Below, in pieces: positions 1 to 6,905 of a stretch of DNA of 64,000 nt (the first letter of the stretch is position 1; each line of letters starts with the position of its first letter). The stretch is taken from NCBI RefSeq assembly GCF_001717585.1, contig NZ_CP017042.1:2270001-2334000 (forward strand), read 5' to 3'. Source of the DNA: Selenomonas sp. oral taxon 920. Lineage in GTDB: Bacteria; Bacillota; Negativicutes; Selenomonadales; Selenomonadaceae. The translations under genes were made by a program, and so were the position numbers. Below the pieces are notes generated by a model, which had not been told where the DNA came from, ran no database searches, and saw only the letters and a list, made by a program, of their open reading frames with translations.

Positions 1-15
1 TCGTCAACTGCTCTC

Positions 16-43
16 ATTATATCATCCTGCGGTGCGAATGCAA
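16..43 (-). promoter_or_regulatory. Promoter of a divergent gene to the left of the window
   Basis: On the minus strand, TTGCAT (43..38) and TATAAT (21..16) are separated by 16 bp, a good housekeeping promoter pointing out of the window. A short reading frame with a purine-rich upstream stretch begins at position 53 on the same strand and also runs off the edge; too little is visible to name it. Confidence 0.45.
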
Positions 44-71
44 GCGCCCCCATTCCTTCCTTATAATATTC

Positions 72-110
72 TTGTTTCTTTCACGTTCCTGTGTTATTCT
101 ATGGTAGAAT
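72..110 (+). promoter_or_regulatory. Probable promoter of clpX-like gene
   Basis: TTGTTT at 72-77 is followed after 17 bp by TATTCT at 95-100, and an extended -10 (TGGTAGAAT) ends at 110. Either could serve the gene starting at 144; which is used cannot be decided from sequence. Confidence 0.4.
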
Positions 111-143
111 TTATCTGTAAAATCTTCCTGAAAGGAATTTGAA

Positions 144-1436
144 ATGTCGAAAAATCCGGTGAAGCATCAGTGCAGCTTTTGCAAGCGCATCATCGATGTC
201 CGCGACCAATACGATATGCCGATCTACGATCCGAATACGGGCTTTGCAATCTGCAAGGACTGTGTGCGCGAGATCAACCGCTTCCTCGATGAGCACGATG
301 CCTCCGTCTCCTCCGAGGAACGGAGCTCATTCCGTATGCAGCTTGACGACGTGCTCGAGAAGACACGACCGCATCTCATCAAGAAATATTTGGATACGTA
401 CATTATCAAGCAGGATCGTGCGAAAAAAATTCTCGCGGTTGCAGTCTACAACCACTACAAGCGCATGAAGTACGGCTACGAGAGTACGGGTGAGGACACA
501 GAGATCGAGAAGTCGAACGTCATCATGCTCGGTCCCTCGGGCTGCGGCAAGACGGCGCTGCTCTCCCACCTCTCGAAGCTGCTCGATGTGCCGTTCGCGG
601 TGACGGACGCATCAAGTCTGACAGAGGCGGGCTTCGTCGGCGCGGATGTCGAGGTCGCCGTACGCAATCTCTACTACGCGGCGGACAAGGACGTGGAGAA
701 GGCGGAGCACGGCATCATCTATCTCGACGAGTTCGACAAGATCGCGCGCAAGTCGGGCGCGAACAACTCCATCACTGCCGACCCCGGCCATGAAGGCGTG
801 CAGCAGGCACTGCTGAAGATGCTCGAGGGCAGCGTCGTGGAGTTCACGGCACGCGGGCAGCGCAAGCACCCCGAGGCACCGACGATCAAGGTGGACACGA
901 AGAACATTCTCTTCATCGTCGGCGGTGCATTCGTCGGCATCGAGAAGACGATTGCAAAACGTCTGCGCAAAGACAACGTTGCCATTGGCTTCGGTGCAGA
1001 GGTGCGCGGCAAGGAGCTCGAAAAGGAGTTTGACACGCTGATCCACCAAGTAACGCCCGAGGATCTGATGCAGTACGGCATCATCCCCGAGATCATCGGT
1101 CGCCTGCCCGTGATCTGCACGCTTGAGACACTCGACGAGGACGCACTCCTGCGGATTCTCACAGAGCCCATCAACGCGCCCGTGCGTCAGTACGAAAAGC
1201 TGCTCGCGATGGACGGCGTCGAGCTCATCTTTACCGAGGACGCCCTGCGCGCGGTCGCAAAGAAGGCGATTGAACGCAAGACCGGCGCACGCAGCCTGAA
1301 GGGCATCATCGAGGAGGTTATGCTCGACGTGATGTTCGACATCCCGCGCGAGAGTGCGCCGCGCCGCGTCACCGTGACGCAGGAGTGCATCACCGAGGGG
1401 GCTGCCCCCGTGATTGAGAATGCGGCGGCAGGCTAA
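144..1436 (+). CDS. clpX: ATP-dependent Clp protease ATP-binding subunit ClpX (variant)
   Basis: 430 residues. AAA+ unfoldase that delivers substrates to ClpP in the cytoplasm. The N-terminal zinc domain has C10, C13, C37 and C40. Walker A reads GPSGCGKT (family usual GPTGSGKT) and Walker B IIYLDEFDKI. An RKH loop (QRKHPE) and the ClpP-docking IGF tripeptide (VAIGFGAE) are present, so it should dock on ClpP. The pore-1 loop is GFVG rather than the near-universal GYVG. Start chosen at ATG 144, after AAAGGA at 131-136. No clpP or tig gene is adjacent and a terminator follows, so this may be a second, specialised ClpX. Identity as ClpX is secure; specialisation is inference. Confidence 0.9.
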   Translation: MSKNPVKHQCSFCKRIIDVRDQYDMPIYDPNTGFAICKDCVREINRFLDEHDASVSSEERSSFRMQLDDVLEKTRPHLIKKYLDTYIIKQDRAKKILAVAVYNHYKRMKYGYESTGEDTEIEKSNVIMLGPSGCGKTALLSHLSKLLDVPFAVTDASSLTEAGFVGADVEVAVRNLYYAADKDVEKAEHGIIYLDEFDKIARKSGANNSITADPGHEGVQQALLKMLEGSVVEFTARGQRKHPEAPTIKVDTKNILFIVGGAFVGIEKTIAKRLRKDNVAIGFGAEVRGKELEKEFDTLIHQVTPEDLMQYGIIPEIIGRLPVICTLETLDEDALLRILTEPINAPVRQYEKLLAMDGVELIFTEDALRAVAKKAIERKTGARSLKGIIEEVMLDVMFDIPRESAPRRVTVTQECITEGAAPVIENAAAG

Positions 1437-1443
1437 ATCAGGG

Positions 1444-1472
1444 TTGAAAAAAACTAAAAAGCGTGCTATAGT
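1444..1472 (+). promoter_or_regulatory. Promoter of the putative antisense RNA (1479-1551)
   Basis: TTGAAA (1444-1449), 17-bp spacer, TATAGT (1467-1472). It lies just after clpX and has no protein-coding gene in front of it before the terminator at 1511-1551. Confidence 0.6.
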
Positions 1473-1478
1473 ATTTAT

Positions 1479-1551
1479 AGAAGTCATGGAGTGTCATGGA
1501 CAACCCATAAAAAAGAGCGCCCTGCGGCTGGTTACCGCAGGGCGCTCTTTT
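1479..1551 (+). ncRNA. Putative antitoxin RNA of a type I toxin-antitoxin-like locus
   Basis: A short transcript of about 73 nt is predicted from the promoter at 1444-1472 to the hairpin at 1515-1547. It runs opposite to the small hydrophobic-peptide gene at 1600-1689, whose mRNA should end at the same bidirectional hairpin, so the two RNAs would overlap at their 3' ends, as in txpA/ratA-type systems. Predicted from promoter, terminator and orientation only. Confidence 0.4.
1511..1551. terminator. Bidirectional intrinsic terminator
   Basis: A perfect 13-bp GC-rich stem (1515-1527 with 1535-1547), 7-nt loop, four T after it on the plus strand and an A tract before it that becomes a T run on the minus strand. 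It can end both the clpX-side RNA and the minus-strand small-peptide mRNA. Confidence 0.85.
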
Positions 1552-1599
1552 GCGGTTGGTTAGACCGCATCAACTGCCTGCCACATGAGATGCTCTCCG

Positions 1600-1689
1600 C
1601 TACCACCTCAACAGTCGAAGGATCAGCGCCCCCAGGATACTTCCCAAAATACTGATCAGGAGAGATACGACAAAGTCATAGAACATCAT
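1600..1689 (-). CDS. 29-residue hydrophobic peptide, type I toxin-like
   Basis: The peptide begins MMFYDFVVSLL and ends LRLLRW: one membrane-spanning stretch of about 18 residues followed by two arginines and an aromatic end, the layout of small membrane toxins of type I systems. A strong Shine-Dalgarno (GGAAGGGAGG) lies just upstream of the ATG at 1689. An extended -10 promoter (TGATATACT, 1751-1743) lies 54 bp upstream and the bidirectional terminator at 1511-1551 downstream. I cannot assign it to a named toxin family; a structural micropeptide is the alternative. Confidence 0.5.
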   Translation of the reverse strand: MMFYDFVVSLLISILGSILGALILRLLRW

Positions 1690-1742
1690 GAGACACCCTC
1701 CCTTCCTTGCTGGATTGGCTTGGTTAGGGCCGTGGCAGCTTC

Positions 1743-1751
1743 AGTATATCA
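1743..1751 (-). promoter_or_regulatory. Extended -10 promoter of the small toxin-like gene
   Basis: TGATATACT on the minus strand, an extended -10 element with no clear -35. Transcription would start near 1736, giving a leader of about 45 nt before the ATG at 1689. Confidence 0.4.
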
Positions 1752-1763
1752 CAACGGACGACA

Positions 1764-1803
1764 AAACTCCCACTGCGCCTGGTAAACGCAGTGGGAGTTT
1801 TCA
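1764..1803. terminator. Bidirectional terminator after the YggC-like kinase gene
   Basis: A perfect stem ACTCCCACTGCG / CGCAGTGGGAGT with a 9-nt loop, flanked by A and T runs on both sides. It lies just past the stop of the minus-strand kinase gene (1813). Confidence 0.8.
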
Positions 1804-1812
1804 TATGGAAAT

Positions 1813-2565
1813 TTATACCCGCACGAAGTCGCCGTCCGCTTCCATGCGCCAGACCTCGTCCGCCGCACCTGCATGTGCGGCAAAGCGTTCGACGTTGCGG
1901 GCATCACTCGCCTCGCAGAAGGCAGTCGCCTCCGCCTCGGAGAGTCCCCCCTGCACCTTGCGGGCGATGAGACGATCCCGCAGGAACGCGGCGGGTGCGT
2001 CGATACGGACGGAATAGTCGGCGAGGGGACGGAGGCCTCTCCACGGCTCCTCATCCAAGAGCAGCCAGTTGCCCTCGATGAGGAGGATGGGCGCGTCCAC
2101 GGTCAGTGCATCGGGTACAACATCGTGAATGCGGCGGTCATAGACGGGGAAGAGTGTCCGCCCGTTCTTCGCCGCACACAGTTTTGCTGCGAGCGCAGGC
2201 ACGTCGAACGTCTCGGGCGCGCCCTTGATGGATTTCAGTGGTATCTCCACACCGTCGCGCAGGATGGTATGTGTCTCCAGATAACGGTTCGGATAGTGGA
2301 AGCCGTCCATACCGAGCGCCTGCATCTGCGTGAGGTCAGCGTGCTCCCGCACGAGCCGCTCCAAAAATTGCAGGAGTGTAGATTTCCCCGTCGCAGGCGG
2401 TGCAGCGAGAAAGGCGATGACCCGCCGTCCCGCACGCCGCTGCATCTGCGTGAGGCGGCGCAGGAGCGGCAGAAAGAGATGTTCCACCGTATCTATATTG
2501 TAGCGGATGTGCTGCGGCAGTCCGTTGACCGTCATCGCGCAGCTTTGCCATCGCTTTTCATGCAC
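1813..2565 (-). CDS. YggC-like P-loop kinase (PanK/uridine kinase superfamily)
   Basis: 250 residues from the GTG at 2565, which has GGTGGG six bases upstream; the frame is open further upstream but without a ribosome site. Walker A appears as APPATGKST, followed by a MDGFHYPN motif and LKSIKGAPETFD, the pattern of the YggC/fructose-kinase branch of the CoaA-like kinases. These phosphorylate small metabolites in the cytoplasm; the substrate cannot be read from sequence. Its promoter probably overlaps the nrdD terminator region (TACAAT near 2587). Monocistronic, ended by the hairpin at 1764-1803. Confidence 0.7.
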   Translation of the reverse strand: MHEKRWQSCAMTVNGLPQHIRYNIDTVEHLFLPLLRRLTQMQRRAGRRVIAFLAAPPATGKSTLLQFLERLVREHADLTQMQALGMDGFHYPNRYLETHTILRDGVEIPLKSIKGAPETFDVPALAAKLCAAKNGRTLFPVYDRRIHDVVPDALTVDAPILLIEGNWLLLDEEPWRGLRPLADYSVRIDAPAAFLRDRLIARKVQGGLSEAEATAFCEASDARNVERFAAHAGAADEVWRMEADGDFVRV

Positions 2566-2597
2566 TGCAATCCCACCTTTATTTGTTATTGTAGCAG

Positions 2598-2638
2598 AAA
2601 AAAGAGTGCACCTCAAACGCGATGTTTGTGGTACACTC
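2598..2638 (-). terminator. nrdD terminator
   Basis: On the minus strand GAGTGTACC pairs with GGTGCACTC, with an inner CAAAC/GTTTG helix and six T following. It begins only 16 bp after the nrdD stop codon, leaving no room for a missing C-terminal segment. Confidence 0.8.
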
Positions 2639-2653
2639 TCCGTCTGTTTCTTT

Positions 2654-4918
2654 TTAGTCCTTCATGCGCGGCACGGTCATGGTGCCGAAGGAGCTCTCCT
2701 TGCGGTGGCAGTGCGGGCACTCGTTCTCGATCAGTCCCGTGTAGCCGCAGACGGGGTCACGGTCAACGGGATGATTGATGGAGAAGTAGCCCATGTCCGC
2801 GTCGTGCATGGCGCGGACGACCTTCTCGAACGCCTTGACGTTCTTCGAGGGATCCCCGTCCATCTCGATGTAGGCGATGTGCCCCGCGTTCTCAAGCGCG
2901 TGGTACGGCGCCTCGATGCGGATCTTGTCGTACGCGCTGATGTCGTAGTAGACGGGCACATGGCTCGAGTTCGTCATGTAGGAGCGGTCGGTGACCCCGG
3001 GGATGATGCCGTACGCCTTTTTGTTCGCACGCTGGAACTGCCCCGCCGTGCTCTCCGCCGGCGTGCCGAACGTCGTCCAGTTGCGTTGTTCCGCCTCGGT
3101 GTACGCGTCCGTGCGCTCTCTGAGATGTCCGACAATCTTGAGCCCGAGTTCCTGCGACTCGGGACTCTCGCCGTGGTGCTTGCCCGTGAGTGCGACCAGA
3201 CACTCGGCAAGCCCGCAGAAGCCGATGGAGTACGAGGCATGCTTGAGGAGATCCTTGATGGAGTCGACGGGAGCCGCCTTCTCGCTGTCCATCCAAACCC
3301 CCTGCCCCATGAGGAACGGATAGTTGTAGACGTGCTTGTCCTCGATGATTTTCAGGCGGTCGAGCAGGTAGTCGTGGCAGAGATCAATGTAGTGATCGTA
3401 GAGTTTCCAGAACTCGTCAAGATCCCCCTTCGCCTCCAGAGCAAGCTTCGGCAGGTTGATCGTTGTAAAGGAGAAGTTGCCGCGGCTGCCCGACTGCTCA
3501 GGGCCGTTGACGTTGCTCATGACGCGCGTGCGGCAGCCCATGGTCGCAACGCAGCTGTTGTAGTCGCCGGGTTTGTAGTACTGGAGGTTGTACGGCGCGT
3601 CGATGTTGACATAGTTCGGAAAGAGACGGCGTGCGCTGACGCGGCAGGACTCGATAAAGAGGTCGTAGTTCGGATCCTCGGGGTTGTAGTTGACGCCTGC
3701 CTTCAGCTGGAACACGGAGATTGGGAAGATCGCCGTCTCGCCGTTGCCGAGCCCCTGCCAGATGGCACTGAGCACCTCGCGGGTGACGAGTCGCCCTTCG
3801 GGCGAGGTGTCCAGTCCGTAGTTGATGGAGCTGAACGGCACCTGCGCACCCGCGCGCGAGTGGAGGGTGTTGAAGTTGTGAATGAGCGCCTCCATCGCCT
3901 GATGTGTCTCCTCCTCGACGCTCTCGCACGCGAGTTGATAGACGGTGCGCGCGTCTGCTTCGAGTTCCTGCGCGACGGGTGTCTCGAACGCCGCGCTGTA
4001 GACGGCGTGCAGGGCTCGTGAGAGTTCGGCTCGCGCCCGCTCTGCGCGTTCGTCGTCCTGCCTTTCCGCATAGACACAGACGGCGAAGTCCAGTTCGTGA
4101 CGCAGTGCCTTCTTGAACGCCTCGTGGGTGAAATGTCCGCGGCCAAGGCGGTAGAGCAGCGCCTTCCACGCCTCCTCCACAATCGCCTTGCGAAACGACT
4201 TCTTTACTCCGTCCGCCATGGCATAGTCGAATGCGTTGATGCTCTGCCCGCCGAACATATCGTTCTGGTTCGACTGGATCGCAATGCACGCGAGGCTCGC
4301 GTACGCGCGAATGGAGTTCGGCTCGCGCAGGAAGCCGTGCCCCGTGGAGAAGCCGCCGCGGAACAGCTTCAGCAGATCGATCTGGCAGCAGTTGAACGTG
4401 ATGAGCGAGAAGTCCTTGTCGTGGATGTGGATGAAGTTCTCGCGGTCGGCGACGGCGTAACGCTCCTCCAGGACGTAGTTGTCGACGAAGTGTTTCGCGC
4501 CCTCCGCGCCGAGCTTCAGCATGATGCCCATGGACGCGTCCGTGTTGATGTTCGCGTTGTCGCGCTTGAGGTCGGAGTCGACGGCATCCGCGAAGAAGAT
4601 GTCGCGGTAGCTCGCCATCAGGTGTTTCTGTGCAAGGCGCCGCTGTGCATGCCGCTGACGGTAGGTGATGTAGCGGCGTGCGATGTCGTGGAAGCCGTGC
4701 ACGAGCAGCTGCTTTTCGACGAGATCCTGGATCTCCTCGACGCTGATCTGCGCGCGGTCGCCAAACGCCGCCTCGACGGCGCTTGTCACCTCGTCGATCT
4801 CGATGCCCGTCATCGGGTGGACATACTCCTTGCTCGCCGCTGCGATCGCGTTGCGGATCTTCGCGCGGTCATAGGGGACGGCGTGGCCTGCACGCTTCGT
4901 TACGGTCGTTACTGTCAT
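2654..4918 (-). CDS. nrdD: Anaerobic ribonucleoside-triphosphate reductase, C-terminally atypical
   Basis: 754 residues from the ATG at 4918 (AAGGAG seven bases upstream); the frame is open further upstream but that is antisense to trpS. Class III enzyme that reduces NTPs to dNTPs. An ATP-cone is visible at residues 8-60 (AVPYDRAKIRNAI) and the body is typical (NSCVATMGCRTRV, LETAIFPI-like GETAIFPISVFQ). The C-terminus has zinc-ribbon remnants VCGYTG and CPHC, then ends PRMKD. The family normally continues into an R-x-x-G-Y-L glycyl-radical loop about 15-20 residues after the last Cys pair; that is absent in all three minus-strand frames before the terminator. No nrdG activase gene adjoins. 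Either this copy is not a conventional radical enzyme or the sequence carries an error. Confidence 0.85.
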   Translation of the reverse strand: MTVTTVTKRAGHAVPYDRAKIRNAIAAASKEYVHPMTGIEIDEVTSAVEAAFGDRAQISVEEIQDLVEKQLLVHGFHDIARRYITYRQRHAQRRLAQKHLMASYRDIFFADAVDSDLKRDNANINTDASMGIMLKLGAEGAKHFVDNYVLEERYAVADRENFIHIHDKDFSLITFNCCQIDLLKLFRGGFSTGHGFLREPNSIRAYASLACIAIQSNQNDMFGGQSINAFDYAMADGVKKSFRKAIVEEAWKALLYRLGRGHFTHEAFKKALRHELDFAVCVYAERQDDERAERARAELSRALHAVYSAAFETPVAQELEADARTVYQLACESVEEETHQAMEALIHNFNTLHSRAGAQVPFSSINYGLDTSPEGRLVTREVLSAIWQGLGNGETAIFPISVFQLKAGVNYNPEDPNYDLFIESCRVSARRLFPNYVNIDAPYNLQYYKPGDYNSCVATMGCRTRVMSNVNGPEQSGSRGNFSFTTINLPKLALEAKGDLDEFWKLYDHYIDLCHDYLLDRLKIIEDKHVYNYPFLMGQGVWMDSEKAAPVDSIKDLLKHASYSIGFCGLAECLVALTGKHHGESPESQELGLKIVGHLRERTDAYTEAEQRNWTTFGTPAESTAGQFQRANKKAYGIIPGVTDRSYMTNSSHVPVYYDISAYDKIRIEAPYHALENAGHIAYIEMDGDPSKNVKAFEKVVRAMHDADMGYFSINHPVDRDPVCGYTGLIENECPHCHRKESSFGTMTVPRMKD

Positions 4919-4971
4919 AAATGTGCTCCTTATACTATATCTTGTGGTTCGTTCTTGATCGTACGGAAGAT

Positions 4972-5000
4972 ATTGTAACAGAGAGAAGGAATGTTGGCAA
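4972..5000 (-). promoter_or_regulatory. nrdD promoter
   Basis: Minus strand TTGCCA (5000..4995), 17 bp, TACAAT (4977..4972); gives a leader of about 50 nt. It is back to back with the trpS promoter. Confidence 0.65.
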
Positions 5001-5015
5001 GATTTTTTTGTGGCT

Positions 5016-5044
5016 TTGCTTATCTTTCTCTCATGGTATATAAT
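5016..5044 (+). promoter_or_regulatory. trpS promoter, probably also serving the phosphonate operon
   Basis: TTGCTT (5016-5021), 17-bp spacer, TATAAT (5039-5044). No terminator is seen between trpS and pntC, so it can feed the downstream operon. Confidence 0.7.
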
Positions 5045-5077
5045 GGAGAAACATTCTACAACAAAGGAAGGAACGTC

Positions 5078-6088
5078 ATGAACGAAAAGGACGCAGTCAC
5101 CTCCCGCCGCAAGATTATCCTGAGCGGCATTCAGCCCACCGGCACATTCACCCTCGGCAACTATCTCGGGGCAGTGAAAAACTGGCGGCACCTGCAGGAG
5201 GAGTATGACTGCTATTATTTTGTCGCCGATCTCCACGCACTGACGGTGTACCACGATCCCGCCGCACGGCGTAAGGCGAGCCGCGCGGCGTTTGCGCTGC
5301 TGCTCGCGTGCGGGCTTGACCCCGAGGAGAGCCTCGTCTTTATCCAGAGCCATGTACCCGCGCACGCGCAGATGGGGTGGATGCTGTCCTGCCTCAGCCC
5401 GTTCGGCGATCTCTCGCGCATGACGCAGTTCAAGGACAAGTCGGCGAAGCACCCCGAGGACATCAACGCGGGGCTCTTTACCTACCCCGCCCTCATGGCG
5501 GGTGACATCCTGCTCTATCAGGCGGACTATGTGCCTGTCGGTGCGGATCAGACGCAGCACCTTGAGTTTACGCGGAACATCGCAGCGCGGTTCAACCACG
5601 TCTACGGCGAGACGTTCCGCCTGCCCGAGGGCTATTTCCCTAAGGCGGGTGCACGCGTCATGAGTCTCGCGGAGCCGACGGCGAAGATGAGCAAGTCGGA
5701 CGAGAATGCAAAGGCGACGATCTACATCCTTGACGACGAGAATACGATCCTGAGAAAATTCAAGTCCGCCGTGACGGACAGCGAGGCGGAGGTTGCATTC
5801 CGCGAAGGAAAAGACGGCATCAACAATCTGATGACGATCTACTCCGCCGTGACAGGCAAATCGCTCGATGAAATTACGGCGGAGTTCGCGGGCAGGGGCT
5901 ACGGCGACTTCAAGACGGCGGTCGGCACGGTGGTCGCGGACGAACTGCGTCCGATCCGCGAGAATTACGCGCGGCTGATGGAGGACAAGGCGTATCTCGA
6001 CGCGGAGGTCGCAAAGGGCGCGGAGCGTGCCGCGCACATCGCGGAGAAGACACTGCGGAAAACCATGCGCAAGATGGGGCTGTGCTGA
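5078..6088 (+). CDS. trpS: Tryptophanyl-tRNA synthetase
   Basis: 336 residues; the ATG at 5078 has AAGGAAGGA at 5063-5071. Class I synthetase charging tRNA-Trp in the cytoplasm. The HIGH-equivalent is TLGNYLG near residue 25 and the KMSKS loop is AKMSKSDENA near residue 203; GDILLYQAD and QTQHLEF are also typical. Length is normal for bacterial TrpRS. Its stop codon overlaps by one base the ATG of the phosphonate cytidylyltransferase gene, so the two are translationally coupled, an unusual partnership of housekeeping and accessory genes. Confidence 0.97.
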   Translation: MNEKDAVTSRRKIILSGIQPTGTFTLGNYLGAVKNWRHLQEEYDCYYFVADLHALTVYHDPAARRKASRAAFALLLACGLDPEESLVFIQSHVPAHAQMGWMLSCLSPFGDLSRMTQFKDKSAKHPEDINAGLFTYPALMAGDILLYQADYVPVGADQTQHLEFTRNIAARFNHVYGETFRLPEGYFPKAGARVMSLAEPTAKMSKSDENAKATIYILDDENTILRKFKSAVTDSEAEVAFREGKDGINNLMTIYSAVTGKSLDEITAEFAGRGYGDFKTAVGTVVADELRPIRENYARLMEDKAYLDAEVAKGAERAAHIAEKTLRKTMRKMGLC

Positions 6089-6807
6089 TGGGTACACACC
6101 GTGTAAGACGCGCCGTCATTCTCGCGGCGGGGCGCGGCTCGCGCCTCGCACCGCTGACGGACCATATGCCGAAACCGCTCGTGCCCGTGAGCGGCACGCC
6201 GATCATTGCGACAATTTTAGATGCGCTTAATGCGGCGGGGATTTCGTCGATTACTATTGTGCGGGGGTATTGCGGCGCGGCATTCGACACGCTCCGCACA
6301 AAGTACCCTCACCTGCAGTTTGTCGACAATCCCGACTGGGAGACGGCGAACAACATCTCGTCCATCGCACTCGCGGGACGTGCGGGGCTGCTCGCAGACA
6401 GCTACGTGATCGAGGGCGATCTCTACGTTGCCAATCCTGCCGTCATTACGCCCACACAGGAGCGTTCGAACTACATCGCATTCCCCGTCGCAGAGGCGGA
6501 CGACTGGTGCTTCGACTCGGACGCGGCGGGCAGGATCACACATATTGACACCGAAAGTGATCACCCCTGCCATCAGATGCTCGGGCTGTCCTACTGGACG
6601 GCGGCGGACGGGGAGCGGCTCGCCGCATGTGCAAATGCGCTCTACGCCGAGGAACAGTATCGTCAGCTCTACTGGGACGAGATCATGCTGAAATATCATC
6701 CGCGCGAATGCGACGTGTATATCAGGGAATGCACGCGCGCGGACGTGTGGGAGATTGACACGGTGGAGGAGCTGCGGGAGCTTGAGGCGCGGATAAAGAG
6801 GGGCTGA
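6088..6807 (+). CDS. pntC: CTP:2-aminoethylphosphonate cytidylyltransferase (PntC/LicC-type)
   Basis: 239 residues starting at the ATG that overlaps the trpS stop (TGATG). NTP-transferase fold with the signature LAAGRGSRLAPLT and MPKPLVPVSGTPI at residues 12-40, an EGDLYV metal-binding segment near residue 112 and WEIDTVEEL near the C-terminus, as in LicC phosphocholine cytidylyltransferases and the AEP-specific PntC. Given PEP mutase, decarboxylase and transaminase genes downstream, CMP-AEP formation is the likely reaction; phosphocholine or phosphoethanolamine activation is the alternative. Family assignment is solid; substrate is inferred from neighbours. Confidence 0.75.
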   Translation: MGTHRVRRAVILAAGRGSRLAPLTDHMPKPLVPVSGTPIIATILDALNAAGISSITIVRGYCGAAFDTLRTKYPHLQFVDNPDWETANNISSIALAGRAGLLADSYVIEGDLYVANPAVITPTQERSNYIAFPVAEADDWCFDSDAAGRITHIDTESDHPCHQMLGLSYWTAADGERLAACANALYAEEQYRQLYWDEIMLKYHPRECDVYIRECTRADVWEIDTVEELRELEARIKRG

Positions 6808-6815
6808 GTGTCCAG

Positions 6816-6850
6816 CTTGGCGGAGTGCCCGATGCGAACGCCTCGCCAAG
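6816..6850 (+). repeat. Intercistronic inverted repeat
   Basis: CTTGGCG (6816-6822) and CGCCAAG (6844-6850) could form a hairpin between pntC and pepM. There is no T run, so it may be an RNA-processing or stability element rather than a terminator. Confidence 0.35.
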
Positions 6851-6905
6851 TCACAGATATACGATCCTCCAGCGCAAAAGATAGAGATAGAGGGAGAAGG
6901 AATCT

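Noticed and set aside
1585-1785. 66-codon plus-strand frame
   Set aside because: Antisense to the small hydrophobic peptide gene and crosses its promoter; no ribosome site.
4919-6097. Upstream extension of nrdD as one 1147-residue frame
   Set aside because: It is antisense to trpS and pntC; the ATG at 4918 has a proper ribosome site and promoter and starts the ATP-cone.
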